A DNA stretch of 64,000 bases. Origin: Pontibacter chinhatensis (lineage in GTDB: Bacteria; Bacteroidota; Bacteroidia; Cytophagales; Hymenobacteraceae). Positions 25,891-33,604 of this stretch are shown here, piece by piece. Under the pieces are notes generated by a model. That model made no database searches, was not told where the DNA came from, and saw only the letters and a program-made list of their open reading frames with translations. A program made the position numbers and the translations under genes. Position 1 is the stretch's first letter. Each line of letters starts with the position of its first letter. Location: positions 1-64,000 of the forward strand of contig NZ_FOOT01000011.1 of NCBI RefSeq assembly GCF_900113285.1, in the 5' to 3' direction.

Positions 25891-26744
25891 ACATGTAGTC
25901 GTAATTATGGATGATAAATGAAGAGCCTGAAATTGATCGGTATTCGTTGATGAGATGGGTGGTGGAATACGTGGGCTTGCGTGTGTAGGAAAGATAGCTT
26001 GAGGTGAAATTTACCCCGACACCTCCAAGGTATAGAGGGGCATGTTGGGTGCTTACAGCGGGCAGCCCGAGGGGGCTTGAACCTAAATTAAACTGGAGTA
26101 TACTTGTAGACCTTCCGCACATACTTTCCTCGCTTTAATGCAGTAACTCCGAAATCAATATCAGCCAGCCGTAGTGCTATGCGCTCATTTGCCAAGGAAG
26201 ATTTCCTTAACCTTAGCCATCACGCAGAAGCTTCCTAAGGGTGACCCTGAGGCCGGCCATGCGTACCTGTCCTATGTAAAAAGGACATACCTGTTAAGTC
26301 AAAGATTTAGGGAAGGTACTGGCTATGCGGCTGGAAGTGCAGGTGCTCTTGCTGCCATCCTTATACAAAAGGTTTGTAACCTCCTCATGCTGAGATATTA
26401 CGCTCCGAATAATACTAAAGTTAGATGCTTTTTAACTTTTTTTAATTTCCTTCCCCTCTGACTCCCGAATTTGCAGGTCGATTTTCATTAACTGCAGGCT
26501 GTTATATGAGACTGCTTGTAGGGCAACAACATGGGCTAGATTTGGGGAATACTATAGCCGGGTGACTGATTTCTATGGGAGGACGAAGTATAGCAGCCTA
26601 GCATACCGCAAACACACTGTAGAGAATTTCAGAAGCGATTGTAGCAGCCACCCTTTAAAGGATTACTAGGCTATACTTTACATGTTTTAGGTATTACCGG
26701 GATGGTGTGAGGGTTAGCTTTTATCTAATCGAGATGGATAGAAA
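25891..26744. other. Intergenic region upstream of ureA
   Basis: About 850 bp without a supportable gene. Two open frames (25865-26122 minus and 26174-26461 plus) lack recognisable domains and good starts. Four TATACTT/AAGTATA words are present (about 26099, 26586, 26672 and one overlapping copy). The region should hold the urease promoter and marks the chromosomal side of the integrated element. Confidence 0.5.
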
Positions 26745-26782
26745 TGAAAAAAGCACTTACAAGTTTCATCTCGTAAGTGCTT
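26745..26782 (-). terminator. Intrinsic terminator of the tRNA-Met remnant
   Basis: A perfect 10-bp stem (AAGCACTTAC / GTAAGTGCTT at 26751-26760 and 26773-26782) with a 12-nt loop, followed on the minus strand by TTTTTT. It lies 9 bp after the 3' end of the tRNA fragment, in the right place and orientation to be the original tRNA terminator. Confidence 0.8.
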
Positions 26783-26791
26783 GATTTTCAG

Positions 26792-26835
26792 TGGGCCCAG
26801 CTGGAATCGAACCAGCCACCTACTGATTATGAGTC
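26792..26835 (-). tRNA. tRNA-Met(CAU) 3' half, probable integration scar (attL/attR)
   Basis: On the minus strand: the last two bases of the anticodon 5' stem, loop CTCATAA (anticodon CAU), stem TCAG, a variable region, a perfect T-arm GCTGG-TTCGATT-CCAGC, acceptor strand TGGGCCC and discriminator A. The D-arm and 5' acceptor strand are missing: sequence right of 26835 is AT-rich and unrelated. No CCA is encoded. A 3' tRNA fragment beside an integrase gene is the classic mark of tyrosine-recombinase integration into a tRNA. The complete tRNA should lie at the other end of the element and is not in this window. Confidence 0.85.
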
Positions 26836-26947
26836 GAAAAAGTCCTATTTTATATATTTTTACATTTTTTATTTTTTATTGATTATCAGATATTTACATA
26901 AATTTTAACTAAAATCAATTTTACTACATCATTGCTTTTTACATAAT

Positions 26948-26968
26948 TTGTATGCAACTTGTATGCAA
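26948..26968. repeat. Direct repeat TTGTATGCAA x2, 11-bp period, upstream of the integrase
   Basis: Two exact copies (26948-26957 and 26959-26968), one helical turn apart, 32 bp before the integrase start in an AT-rich leader. Suitable as integrase arm sites or an operator; function inferred from position only. Confidence 0.5.
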
Positions 26969-26999
26969 ATAAATACCCCATTTTAGTAGTCATACGCTC

Positions 27000-28311
27000 A
27001 TGCAAAGCATTGTCACTTCCATCATTCTGGATACCCGACGTGCACTAAAAGATGGCACTTATCCAGTCAAGTTAAGAGTAACTTTCCAGCGTAAGCAAAA
27101 GTACTATCCCACCAAGTTCAGCTTTACCCCGGAGGATTTCGAAAAGCTGATGTCTGCCAAGCCAGGCAAATTTTTAAAGGAGGATAAGCTCAAACTCCAG
27201 GCGGCAGAGCACAAGATAAACCAGATCATCCAAAAGCTTCCGCATTTCAGTTTCAATGAGTTGGATAGAAGGCTGCTCAAAAACTCGTCTAAACATGAGG
27301 CTTTCTCGTCCTATGAAGAAGCGATTGCACGCCTGAAAGAAGAAGGAAGGCTGGGCAATGCTAATTTTTTCGAAAGCGCCCGCAATTCGCTCTGGTGCTT
27401 CGTGCACGGGGCTCCCTTCACGAAGATCAAAGGCACCACAAAGAAGAAAATAGCCGCCCTCATGAAAGGGAGGGGCACAGTACCAGCCCCTCCCTTTCAC
27501 CCAAATAACTGTCCAGTTACTGAAAGACTATGAGAAATGGATGCGCAAAGGTGGCCGCTCCATCACCACGGTCGGCATGTACCTTCGGACGCTACGGACA
27601 CTTTTCAATGACGCTATTGCAGCTGGTGATGTCAGTGCAGAGCTGTACCCGTTTGGAAAGCGAAAATACCAGATACCATCAGGCGTGAACGTGAAGAAAG
27701 CACTTTCCATGGCAGAAATAGCAAAAATATTCTCCTATACCCCTACCAGTGAGAGCGAAGCCCGCTGCCGGGACCTTTGGATCTTTTCCTATCTCTGCAA
27801 TGGGATCAATGTCAAGGATATTGCCAGGCTTCAATACCGGCAAATAGATAAGGATACCGTCACCTTCACAAGAGCCAAAACCGAACACTCGAACCGCCAC
27901 CAATCCAGGGCGATTGTAGCCATTCTATCTCCACAAGCCTTGGAGATCATCACCAAATGGGGCAATAAACCCAGCAAATCGGACAGCTATGTCTTCCCTA
28001 TCCTGAGGTCTGGACTAACAGCGGAACAGGAGCAGGCTAATATTAAACAGGCTATCAAGAACATCAACACGTACATGGCCCGCATCGCGGAGGCTGTCGG
28101 CATTGAAAAGAAAGTTACGACCTACACGGCTAGGCATTCTTTCTCCACTGTACTGAAGCGAGCAGGGGTTTCCACCTCCTTTATTTCAGAATCTTTGGGG
28201 CATGCCGACGAGAAGACCACCCAGAACTATCTGGACAGCTTCGAGACGGATGCCAAACGGCAGGTAATCTCAAAATTGACGGCCTTTGAAGAGCTTGCTT
28301 TGGAAACCTGA
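27000..28311 (+). pseudogene. Site-specific tyrosine recombinase (integrase), split by a one-base frameshift
   Basis: Two plus-strand frames (27000-27533 and 27541-28311) are the two halves of one Bacteroidota-type phage/ICE integrase of about 430 aa. Part 1 has the arm-binding and SAM-like core-binding domain (GTYPVKLRVTFQRKQKYYPT). Part 2, read upstream of its ATG, continues PFTQITVQLLKDYEKWMRKG, which is integrase sequence. It then has RTLRTLFNDAI, LCNGINVKDIARLQ, TARHSFSTVLKRAG and LGHADEKTTQNYLDSF with the tyrosine nucleophile. Removing one C in CCCCTCCCTTT near 27490 restores one frame. The break sits in a 14-bp perfect inverted repeat. Either a pseudogene, a sequencing error, or (less likely) +1 recoding at CCC-T. 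The integrase is next to the tRNA scar, as expected for the element end. Confidence 0.85.
27464..27500. repeat. 14-bp perfect inverted repeat at the integrase frame break
   Basis: TGAAAGGGAGGGGC and its exact complement are separated by the 9-nt ACAGTACCA. The frameshift between the two integrase halves falls in the right arm. Confidence 0.85.
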
Positions 28312-28363
28312 ACTATTGAACCTGGTACCATTTGAATAGCTTACTCTTTACCTTATTAAAGGT

Positions 28364-28414
28364 GTTCACTATTTATAAGCGTTCACACATAATGAACATT
28401 TAGAAATAGTGAAC
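28364..28414. repeat. Nested inverted repeats of GTTCA downstream of the integrase
   Basis: An 11-bp inverted repeat GTTCACTATTT / AAATAGTGAAC (28364-28374, 28404-28414) encloses a shorter GTTCA / TGAAC pair (28381-28385, 28393-28397). Four half-sites in 51 bp look like a protein-binding array, for example for an excisionase or the integrase; the surrounding 28312-28600 has no gene. Confidence 0.6.
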
Positions 28415-28607
28415 ATGAATGACGGGCGCTGACCGTATGCCATTCAGCTTCAAAGATAAATGCAGAGCCTAACACTTCTACAACTTTGTGAGAGGAAGGA
28501 GGTCTTCTTTTGTAAAAAGATAAGCTACTAGTTATAATCAAAAAGCACACGTTGTTCCATTAACCTCAAACAATAGCCTGTTAAGCTTCCATAGATCAAC
28601 AAGTTCC

Positions 28608-28666
28608 TATACCTTATCGGGTATAAATAATAACACACTAGCTATTTTTATACCCGATAAGGTATA
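28608..28666. promoter_or_regulatory. Twin HipB-type operators
   Basis: A 20-bp sequence TATACCTTATCGGGTATAAA at 28608-28627 is repeated as its exact reverse complement at 28647-28666, 19 bp apart. Each copy contains its own palindrome TATACC-N6-GGTATA, close to the TATCC-N8-GGATA operator known for E. coli HipB. It ends 4 bp before the HTH gene start, so autoregulation is very likely. Confidence 0.85.
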
Positions 28667-28670
28667 AGCC

Positions 28671-28886
28671 ATGCAGTTAAATGAATTTGTAAAGGAAAGG
28701 CGCAAGCAAGCGAACCTGACACAACCGGAGTTGGCAGTAAAGGCGGGAGTTGGCCTCAGGTTTATAAGGGATCTGGAGCAGGGAAAAGAGACCCTTCGTC
28801 TGGATAAGGTGAATCAAGTGTTGCAGCTCTTCGGGCACCAAGTTGGACCTGTACCGATGACCTATAATATGAATACAGATACCTGA
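28671..28886 (+). CDS. HipB-like antitoxin, XRE-family HTH
   Basis: 71 aa, a single HTH domain: LNEFVKERRKQANLTQPELA, AGVGLRFIRDLEQGKETLRL, VNQVLQLFGHQVGPVP. This is the Bacteroidota HipB type that precedes a HipA-like kinase. Its stop codon overlaps the next ATG (TGATG), so it is coupled to the HipA N-terminal gene. Twin perfect operators lie directly in front of it. The gene looks intact although its partners are damaged, so it may still bind DNA. Confidence 0.88.
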   Translation: MQLNEFVKERRKQANLTQPELAVKAGVGLRFIRDLEQGKETLRLDKVNQVLQLFGHQVGPVPMTYNMNTDT

Positions 28887-29215
28887 TGCGGAAGGCGAAG
28901 ATAAACATCCATAACAAAACAGCAGGCTGGCTCACCTGGGACAAAAAAGGCTATCATTTTGTGTATATCCCCTCCTACCTGCAGTCAACTGCACCAGAAC
29001 CGGTCAGCCTCACGCTGCCATTGCAGGAAGCGCTCTTTACCAACAGGATAATGTTCCCTTTTTTGACAGACTAATCCCAGAAGGATGGTCGCTAGATAGA
29101 GTGTAGCGGAACTGGAAGCTAAACCCGTGGGATTCTAAAGGCTGTTGCTCACCTGCTGCAGGAACTGTATCGGTGCCGCTCCATCAAACCCGCAAATGAG
29201 GAGGAAAAATCTTGA
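28886..29215 (+). pseudogene. HipA N-terminal-domain protein (HipS-like), frameshifted
   Basis: Begins MRKAKINIHNKTAGWLTWDK, the HipA N-subdomain type encoded as a separate small gene in tripartite HipB-S-T systems. The frame breaks after TLPLQEALFTN. Another frame continues NVPFFDRLIPEGWSLDRV then a stop, NWKLNP, and a third frame LLLTCCRNCIGA, all matching the expected continuation of this domain (about 110 aa). At least two frameshifts and a stop make it non-functional. The next expected gene, the kinase domain, is found downstream but on the opposite strand. Confidence 0.75.
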
Positions 29216-29236
29216 ACTTTCCCAATGGTAACCTTT

Positions 29237-30062
29237 TCATGGCTCACTTCTTCCAGCAAATGAGTAGTTGAGCATCATTAAGCGTTCCAGGTAGCACTTT
29301 CTGTATGCATCTTTCATATCCTCCCGCAGAAAGGAATGGTCAATCAACCGGTGTACAGCGGCGTGGTCCTGCCGGAAAGATCCTAATATCTTTGTCGTAC
29401 GCTTTGGCAGCAGCCCAATCCTCAGCCCGAACTCATAGAAGTCGTCATAGGCATAGAACCCATTGGCGCGAAAGCTCTCCGTTTCATAGTCATCCGAGAA
29501 AAGCCTGCCTTTCAGGGCAAAGTACGTATCACATGTAGGCGGGTGCAAATCAGGTCGTACGCAGGGCTTAGCACATAGTCACAGTAGGCTGTATCGATCA
29601 GGGAGAAATTCTTCAGGTGCGCATCGCCATTCGAGAAGAGGTAGTTAAACACGATCAGAGAGAACAGCTTTTCCAGTTCCACCCGGAAGGCGGGTACGGT
29701 TGCTTTAATAATCCCGGCTATCTCCTTGTAACTTCCCTCATATATGAAATCACTGCCGGCCGTGTGCTTCGTCCGGCCGGCAAGGGAGGCCAGATCCTCC
29801 TGCCCATGCCGCATCCCATCAGGCTTCAGATCAAAGCGTTTCGTAATGTAGGCCGGTTCTCCGTTCCGGAAGAAGACAATGACATTCTCCGCCACCTGTA
29901 GCTTGTATACCTGACGGGCGATCTGCATGGTCAGGTGCTCGTTGGCCGGCACCTGTTCCGGGAGCCTCACGTCACGCGGAATCGGCTTGAGAATATACTG
30001 GCCATGTTCTCCCTGCTTGGTAAGGCGCAGCTGGTTTTTCTTCAGCAGGAGTATTAGTTTTA
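29237..30062 (-). pseudogene. HipA-family kinase C-terminal domain (HipT-like), frameshifted, truncated and inverted
   Basis: Minus-strand frames read KQGEHGQYILKPIP, VFFRNGEPAYITKRFDL, the catalytic-loop region FSNGDAHLKNFSLI, the DFG-equivalent LSPAYDLI, then after a one-base slip near 29540 FALKGRLFSDDYETESF and AYRKCYLERL. Upstream the frame runs into a stop near 30062, so the N-terminal part is missing. HipA-type kinases phosphorylate aminoacyl-tRNA synthetases and cause growth arrest. It is oriented against hipB and the HipS-like fragment, opposite to the normal hipB-S-T order, implying an inversion of the toxin part followed by decay. Confidence 0.78.
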
Positions 30063-30104
30063 GTTTGATTCAAAAGCCGTACGGGGGCTAGCTACCTGTT
30101 TGAC

Positions 30105-31208
30105 TTAAATATGCAAAAGGTAGCGGGTACTCCGGCCGCCCCCTTCCTGGATAAACGCCCCTAACTCCAGAAGATGCTGCAAATCCCTTGTGGCAGTAGC
30201 CTTGGAGGCTTTGGTAAGAGCCACGTACTTCCTGGCGTTCATGCCTCCCTCAAAACCCTCGGGTCCTGCGTCAAGCATCCTCCTTATCACCTTTAGTTGC
30301 CGTTCATTCAGTACGTCCTGGAACCTGTCAAAGAACCTGGCTTTCTTCAGAATAAAATCGACAAGACAGATGGCCTCTCGCTGTGCCTCCAGGATGACGC
30401 GGACAAAGTAGATAACCCAGGCCGTAATGTCATTGCTCTTCTGGGCCTGCTCCAGGGCCTGGTAATACGTCTTCTTATCTGCCTCTATCGTCCTGGAAAG
30501 GCTAAGCAACACCGGCCGGCCCAGGGTCTGCGACAAGGCCTTTTCTGCCAGGGCACGCCCTATTCTCCCATTGCCATCCTCAAAGGGGTGCAGGGTCTCA
30601 AAGTATAAATGGGCAACTGCCGAGCGGATGGGGGCTTTCCTAATCGCTCTGCTTCCCCCCGGCGCAGTCTGGTTGAACCACTGAATGAACCGACTCATCT
30701 CATCCGGTATGCGGGAAGAAGGAGGCGCCTCAAAATGCACTCTTTCCTTGCCAAGAGCGCCCGAGACAACCTGCATCGGTTCCTCATGGCTGCGCCACGC
30801 ACCGACCAGAATGCGCTTCTGTTCCCTCAAAAGCATCGTGTGCCAGTGGAAGAGCTTTTCTGCTGTCAGGGCATCAGCATAGGTTCTCCGTGCATCGGCC
30901 ATCAGCTCACCCGCCCCCTGCGCCATTTTATCTTTTGTGGCCTCAGGGGGCTGGTTAAGACCGAGATGATTGCGGATAGAGGACACAACATCCCGCCGGC
31001 TGAGGTACTCGCCTTCTATCTCCGACGTCTTGATGGCCTCGGCCACCATCATGTCCAACACAGCTTCTAACCGAATAGCCTCGGGCAGAGCCTTCAGCAC
31101 CCCACTGACATGGCCCGTCAGCTCTGCGAACTCAAAGAGCATATCTTCCACCTCCCTTACATCATACCTGAATTCAGGCCAGTCGGGTTGTTGCCAATTG
31201 TAGATCAT
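30105..31208 (-). CDS. Fic-domain protein with N-terminal inhibitory helix
   Basis: 367 aa from the ATG at 31208 (MIYNWQQPDW, the usual start of this Bacteroidota subfamily); an alternative ATG is at 31226. The N-terminal helical region contains KTSEIEGEYL, matching the (S/T)xxxE(G/N) inhibitory motif that blocks ATP in the Fic pocket. The catalytic loop HPFEDGNGRIGRALAEKA is intact. The C-terminus (RQLKVIRRMLDAG, ARKYVALTKASKATATRDLQHL) looks like a winged helix, so it may bind DNA. Fic enzymes usually transfer AMP to a hydroxyl side chain of a target protein. The four GAGCCGA half-sites over and upstream of the start suggest self-regulation through that winged helix; this is inference. Confidence 0.9.
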   Translation of the reverse strand: MIYNWQQPDWPEFRYDVREVEDMLFEFAELTGHVSGVLKALPEAIRLEAVLDMMVAEAIKTSEIEGEYLSRRDVVSSIRNHLGLNQPPEATKDKMAQGAGELMADARRTYADALTAEKLFHWHTMLLREQKRILVGAWRSHEEPMQVVSGALGKERVHFEAPPSSRIPDEMSRFIQWFNQTAPGGSRAIRKAPIRSAVAHLYFETLHPFEDGNGRIGRALAEKALSQTLGRPVLLSLSRTIEADKKTYYQALEQAQKSNDITAWVIYFVRVILEAQREAICLVDFILKKARFFDRFQDVLNERQLKVIRRMLDAGPEGFEGGMNARKYVALTKASKATATRDLQHLLELGAFIQEGGGRSTRYLLHI

Positions 31209-31281
31209 GAGCCGAATATAACACACATTCGGCTCAAATACAATTAATACATGAGCCGAATAACCTAAGTAATCGGCTCAT
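31207..31281. promoter_or_regulatory. Two palindromic operators at the fic start
   Basis: Palindrome 1: GAGCCGAAT (31209-31217) and ATTCGGCTC (31227-31235), 9-nt spacer. Palindrome 2: ATGAGCCGA (31251-31259) and TCGGCTCAT (31273-31281), 13-nt spacer. All four half-sites share GAGCCGA, and the first overlaps the ATG of fic. The arrangement is that of a repressor blocking both promoter and start codon. Confidence 0.8.
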
Positions 31282-31563
31282 CAAGTTTTTCAAAGGAGTA
31301 GATTCCATGTCAGCTTACCAATAGCAAGGGGAAGGTAGAAAGCCTCCTTAGGCCCACTCCAACACAAAAGTCCATCGTCATTCATTCCGGCACAAAGGTA
31401 GCCTTGCGGTCCGGACACAGGTGCGCTGCGCCAAGGTCGTCCAAACAAAATGGGTATCCGCCTCGTGGCGGACCCTCCGCATTTTCTTTGGCTCCACCTT
31501 GCCTTTAGTCCGGCGCCGAAGGCTCACGGGGCACCATAATCCATTTCCTCACTCTAAAACCAA

Positions 31564-32037
31564 ATGATTATGGAAAAGACATCGAAATCCGCCCTCCCCA
31601 GAGTAGCCGAAGTCAAGCTCTCCTACCGCAACCGCGTCAAGCCCAGTGAGCGCCCGCAGGTCACCTGCTCGGCTGATTCCTATAAGGTGCTCCAAGAGGG
31701 CTGTTACAAAAGCAAGCTCGAGTTTGTCGAGCAGTTCAAGGTGCTGCTGCTCAATAGAGCCAACCGGGTGCTGGGCGTCTACGAGCTCTCCACCGGCGGC
31801 GTGGCGGGCACCGTGGCAGACCCCAAGCTCGTCTTCGTGGCCGCCCTCAAGGCCTGCGCCTCGGCCGTCATCCTCGCCCACAACCACCCCTCGGGCAACC
31901 TCAAACCCAGCCAGGCCGACCTGCAGCTGACCAAAAAGATAAAGGCGGGGGGCGAGCTGCTCGACATCGCCGTCCTAGACCACCTCATCCTCACCAGCGA
32001 GGGCTATTACTCCCTGGCAGACGAGGGGCTCCTGTAG
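31564..32037 (+). CDS. RadC-like JAB-domain protein
   Basis: 157 aa. MPN/JAB+ metalloprotease-like fold with the metal-binding AHNHPSGNLKPSQADLQLTKK near residue 105 and a distal Asp (DIAVLDHLIL). Short RadC proteins of this kind are common on Bacteroidota conjugative elements and in anti-restriction/accessory regions, and differ from chromosomal RadC in lacking the N-terminal HhH part. The biochemical role is not established for the family. The start could also be the ATG at 31570. Coding ends inside a 14-bp hairpin. The GC level is like that of the host, unlike the AT-rich block that begins right after it. Confidence 0.88.
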   Translation: MIMEKTSKSALPRVAEVKLSYRNRVKPSERPQVTCSADSYKVLQEGCYKSKLEFVEQFKVLLLNRANRVLGVYELSTGGVAGTVADPKLVFVAALKACASAVILAHNHPSGNLKPSQADLQLTKKIKAGGELLDIAVLDHLILTSEGYYSLADEGLL

Positions 32038-32049
32038 CCCCTCGTCTGC
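32017..32049 (+). terminator. 14-bp hairpin over the radC-like stop codon
   Basis: GCAGACGAGGGGCT and AGCCCCTCGTCTGC pair perfectly around CCTGT; the TAG stop lies at the loop/right-arm junction. It is followed by TAATTAAAACTT, so the T-run is weak. It also marks the abrupt drop in GC to the right. Confidence 0.65.
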
Positions 32050-32825
32050 TAATTAAAACTTGTAGCGTCAGCTGTCAAGACAAAATACGTTTGTAAGCAG
32101 TCTAATCCTCCTAGAGGTAATGTATCTGTTATTTTATAGCAGAATCTAGAGGGAGTTTGAGGGTGCATGGAAAACCTGCTTTTTATGACGCTAGAAGCCA
32201 TCAAAAAAAGGAAATTGATTTGATGTAAAGTTGTTATTTAGAAATTAAGTTGACAAATAAGCTATGGGAGGAGATAAAAAAACCTAGTTACAGGTGGCAC
32301 TAAAAGGCTTGATTTGAAAGGCGGAATATGGCGAGAAAAGTTTTAAGTTTTAGCAGGGCAGCTGCAGATGATAAAAACTGCAGACATTAGAGACTAAGAC
32401 TGAATGAGCAGGGATACACTACAATAGAGAGGGCAATGGCAGAGTGCCTTCGTGAGATGAGAGGTATGGTACTGATTGCTTTTTTTATTGATAACTACTT
32501 CTGCTTTGCCTAAAGAGAGTTCTTTTATTATTAAAATTATGATGGGATAAGGTATTAGATCATGTTGGATACTCAAATCTGGCAGTACTACTGCATCTGT
32601 CCCCGTAGAAATACCATCTTATTTGAAGTAAGAATTATGACAATTTTCTGAGTGGTTAGTTTTGCTGAGCTTTTGGTAAAGTTATTCTACATAAAACTTA
32701 CAATTCATATCGAATATGTCAGGTTCAAATGAAGCAATGCATTAAATTAAAAACCTGGCATAAAATGCATTATTCTAGATTGAGCATTTGCACAAAAAAC
32801 TGGCAATTTAACTGCTTTTAATACA
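32050..32825. other. AT-rich intergenic block left of the RiPP precursor
   Basis: About 780 bp of AT-rich sequence with no supportable gene. The longest frame (32394-32576 minus) has no domain or good start. No second precursor-like GG leader was found on either strand. Confidence 0.5.
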
Positions 32826-32872
32826 AAAGCAGTGGCACAATCTCAAACTTTAGTTTAAGAAATGCCACTGCC
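32826..32872 (-). terminator. Terminator of the RiPP precursor gene
   Basis: GCAGTGGCA (32829-32837) pairs with TGCCACTGC (32863-32871); an inner AAACT/AGTTT pair extends the stem. On the minus strand it ends in CTTTTGTATT, 36 bp after the precursor stop. Confidence 0.7.
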
Positions 32873-32907
32873 TTAAATCAAGTATTATCTTTTACAGATA
32901 TTTCCTA

Positions 32908-33057
32908 CTAAGCTTGCTCAAGCTCAGAAGGCTTCTCTATTTTAAAATCAGTGTTCTTTTTTACTCCATCAAGTACACCTGAAATAGTAATTACTACTTC
33001 GCTGCCACCTACTACTTTGTCTAAGCTTTTCAGTTGGTTTTCTTTAAATTTTTTCAT
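32908..33057 (-). CDS. RiPP precursor peptide with double-glycine leader (grasp-with-spasm system)
   Basis: 49 aa. The leader MKKFKENQLKSLDKVVGG fits the Bacteroidota GG-leader pattern LxxLxxVxGG, and cleavage after Gly18 would release a 31-residue core. The core has no Cys but has Ser19, Thr24, Ser26, Lys33, Lys34, Thr36, Lys39, Lys42 and Ser44 as nucleophiles, and Glu20, Asp30, Asp37, Glu41, Glu45 and Glu47 as acceptors, as needed for ester or amide cross-links made by an ATP-grasp enzyme. It lies 548 bp beyond the HlyD gene of the maturation/export operon, on the same strand. It has its own 82-bp conserved upstream repeat ending 41 bp before the ATG and its own terminator. The identification rests on leader, size and context; the modification sites are inference. 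Confidence 0.85.
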   Translation of the reverse strand: MKKFKENQLKSLDKVVGGSEVVITISGVLDGVKKNTDFKIEKPSELEQA

Positions 33058-33098
33058 GATTTCTCATTAAGTTTTTAATGCTTACTCATACGCTTTTC

Positions 33099-33180
33099 GG
33101 CTTTCGCGGCATAAACTACTGTGGCCATCAGTGGTAATGCTCAAGCAAGATATATAACTAAACTCCACTATATTTGGACC
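33099..33180 (-). repeat. 82-bp repeat, copy A (upstream of the precursor)
   Basis: Matches 41037-41118 at 66 of 82 positions with no gap and the same orientation. The ends are exact (16-bp identity CCACTATATTTGGACC on the plus strand). It lies 41 bp upstream of the precursor ATG. Interpreted as a shared promoter/leader for precursor and maturation operon; a TAnnTTGC sequence occurs in both copies on the minus strand. Confidence 0.75.
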
Positions 33181-33604
33181 CAAGAAAAAAAATTAACTTA
33201 TAATATATAAAGCTTTGTACCCAAAGAACATAATTGTTACAGAATAACCTAGCAGGTCCAAAGCTAGCAGGAGGTTCAAATTCACCTGTCAGCTTAGCAC
33301 TTCGTTCAAGCGTTAAATTAGGGACGCGTTCGGCAATGTTTAATGATGCTAACACTATATTGTCCGATAAAATTATTGTAAAAAGTAGTTAAGGAACAAT
33401 AGTTAAACTCTATTATCCACTACTCAATGAAGTCAAATAGTTATGCATTCAGACTCACTAAGGTTTCTCATAATACTTGTCTTGGGTTTTAGCACAAATA
33501 CTATTAGTTTATAACATTTTCTTACTGATGGCTCGTAATGATCCATCTCTAGCCGTTCATCAGTTTTAGATATTTAAGTGAAGAATATATCCCCTACTTA
33601 CATC
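33181..33604. other. AT-rich gap between HlyD gene and precursor repeat
   Basis: No supportable gene. A 65-codon minus-strand frame (33158-33355) overlaps the conserved repeat and has no leader-like start, so I do not call it. A long imperfect inverted repeat (ACTGATGGCT...AGCC...CATCAGT) near 33523-33570 could end the maturation operon, but it lacks a T-run on the minus strand. Confidence 0.45.

Noticed and set aside
26174..26461. 95-codon plus-strand frame upstream of ureA
   Set aside because: No domain, odd composition, and it lies opposite the expected urease promoter region.
32394..32576. 60-codon minus-strand frame in the AT-rich gap
   Set aside because: No leader-like or domain-like sequence and no support from spacing; AT-rich composition alone gives such frames.
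33158..33355. 65-codon minus-strand frame between HlyD and the precursor, considered as a second RiPP precursor
   Set aside because: No GG leader, no basic N-terminus, and it overlaps the conserved 82-bp repeat.
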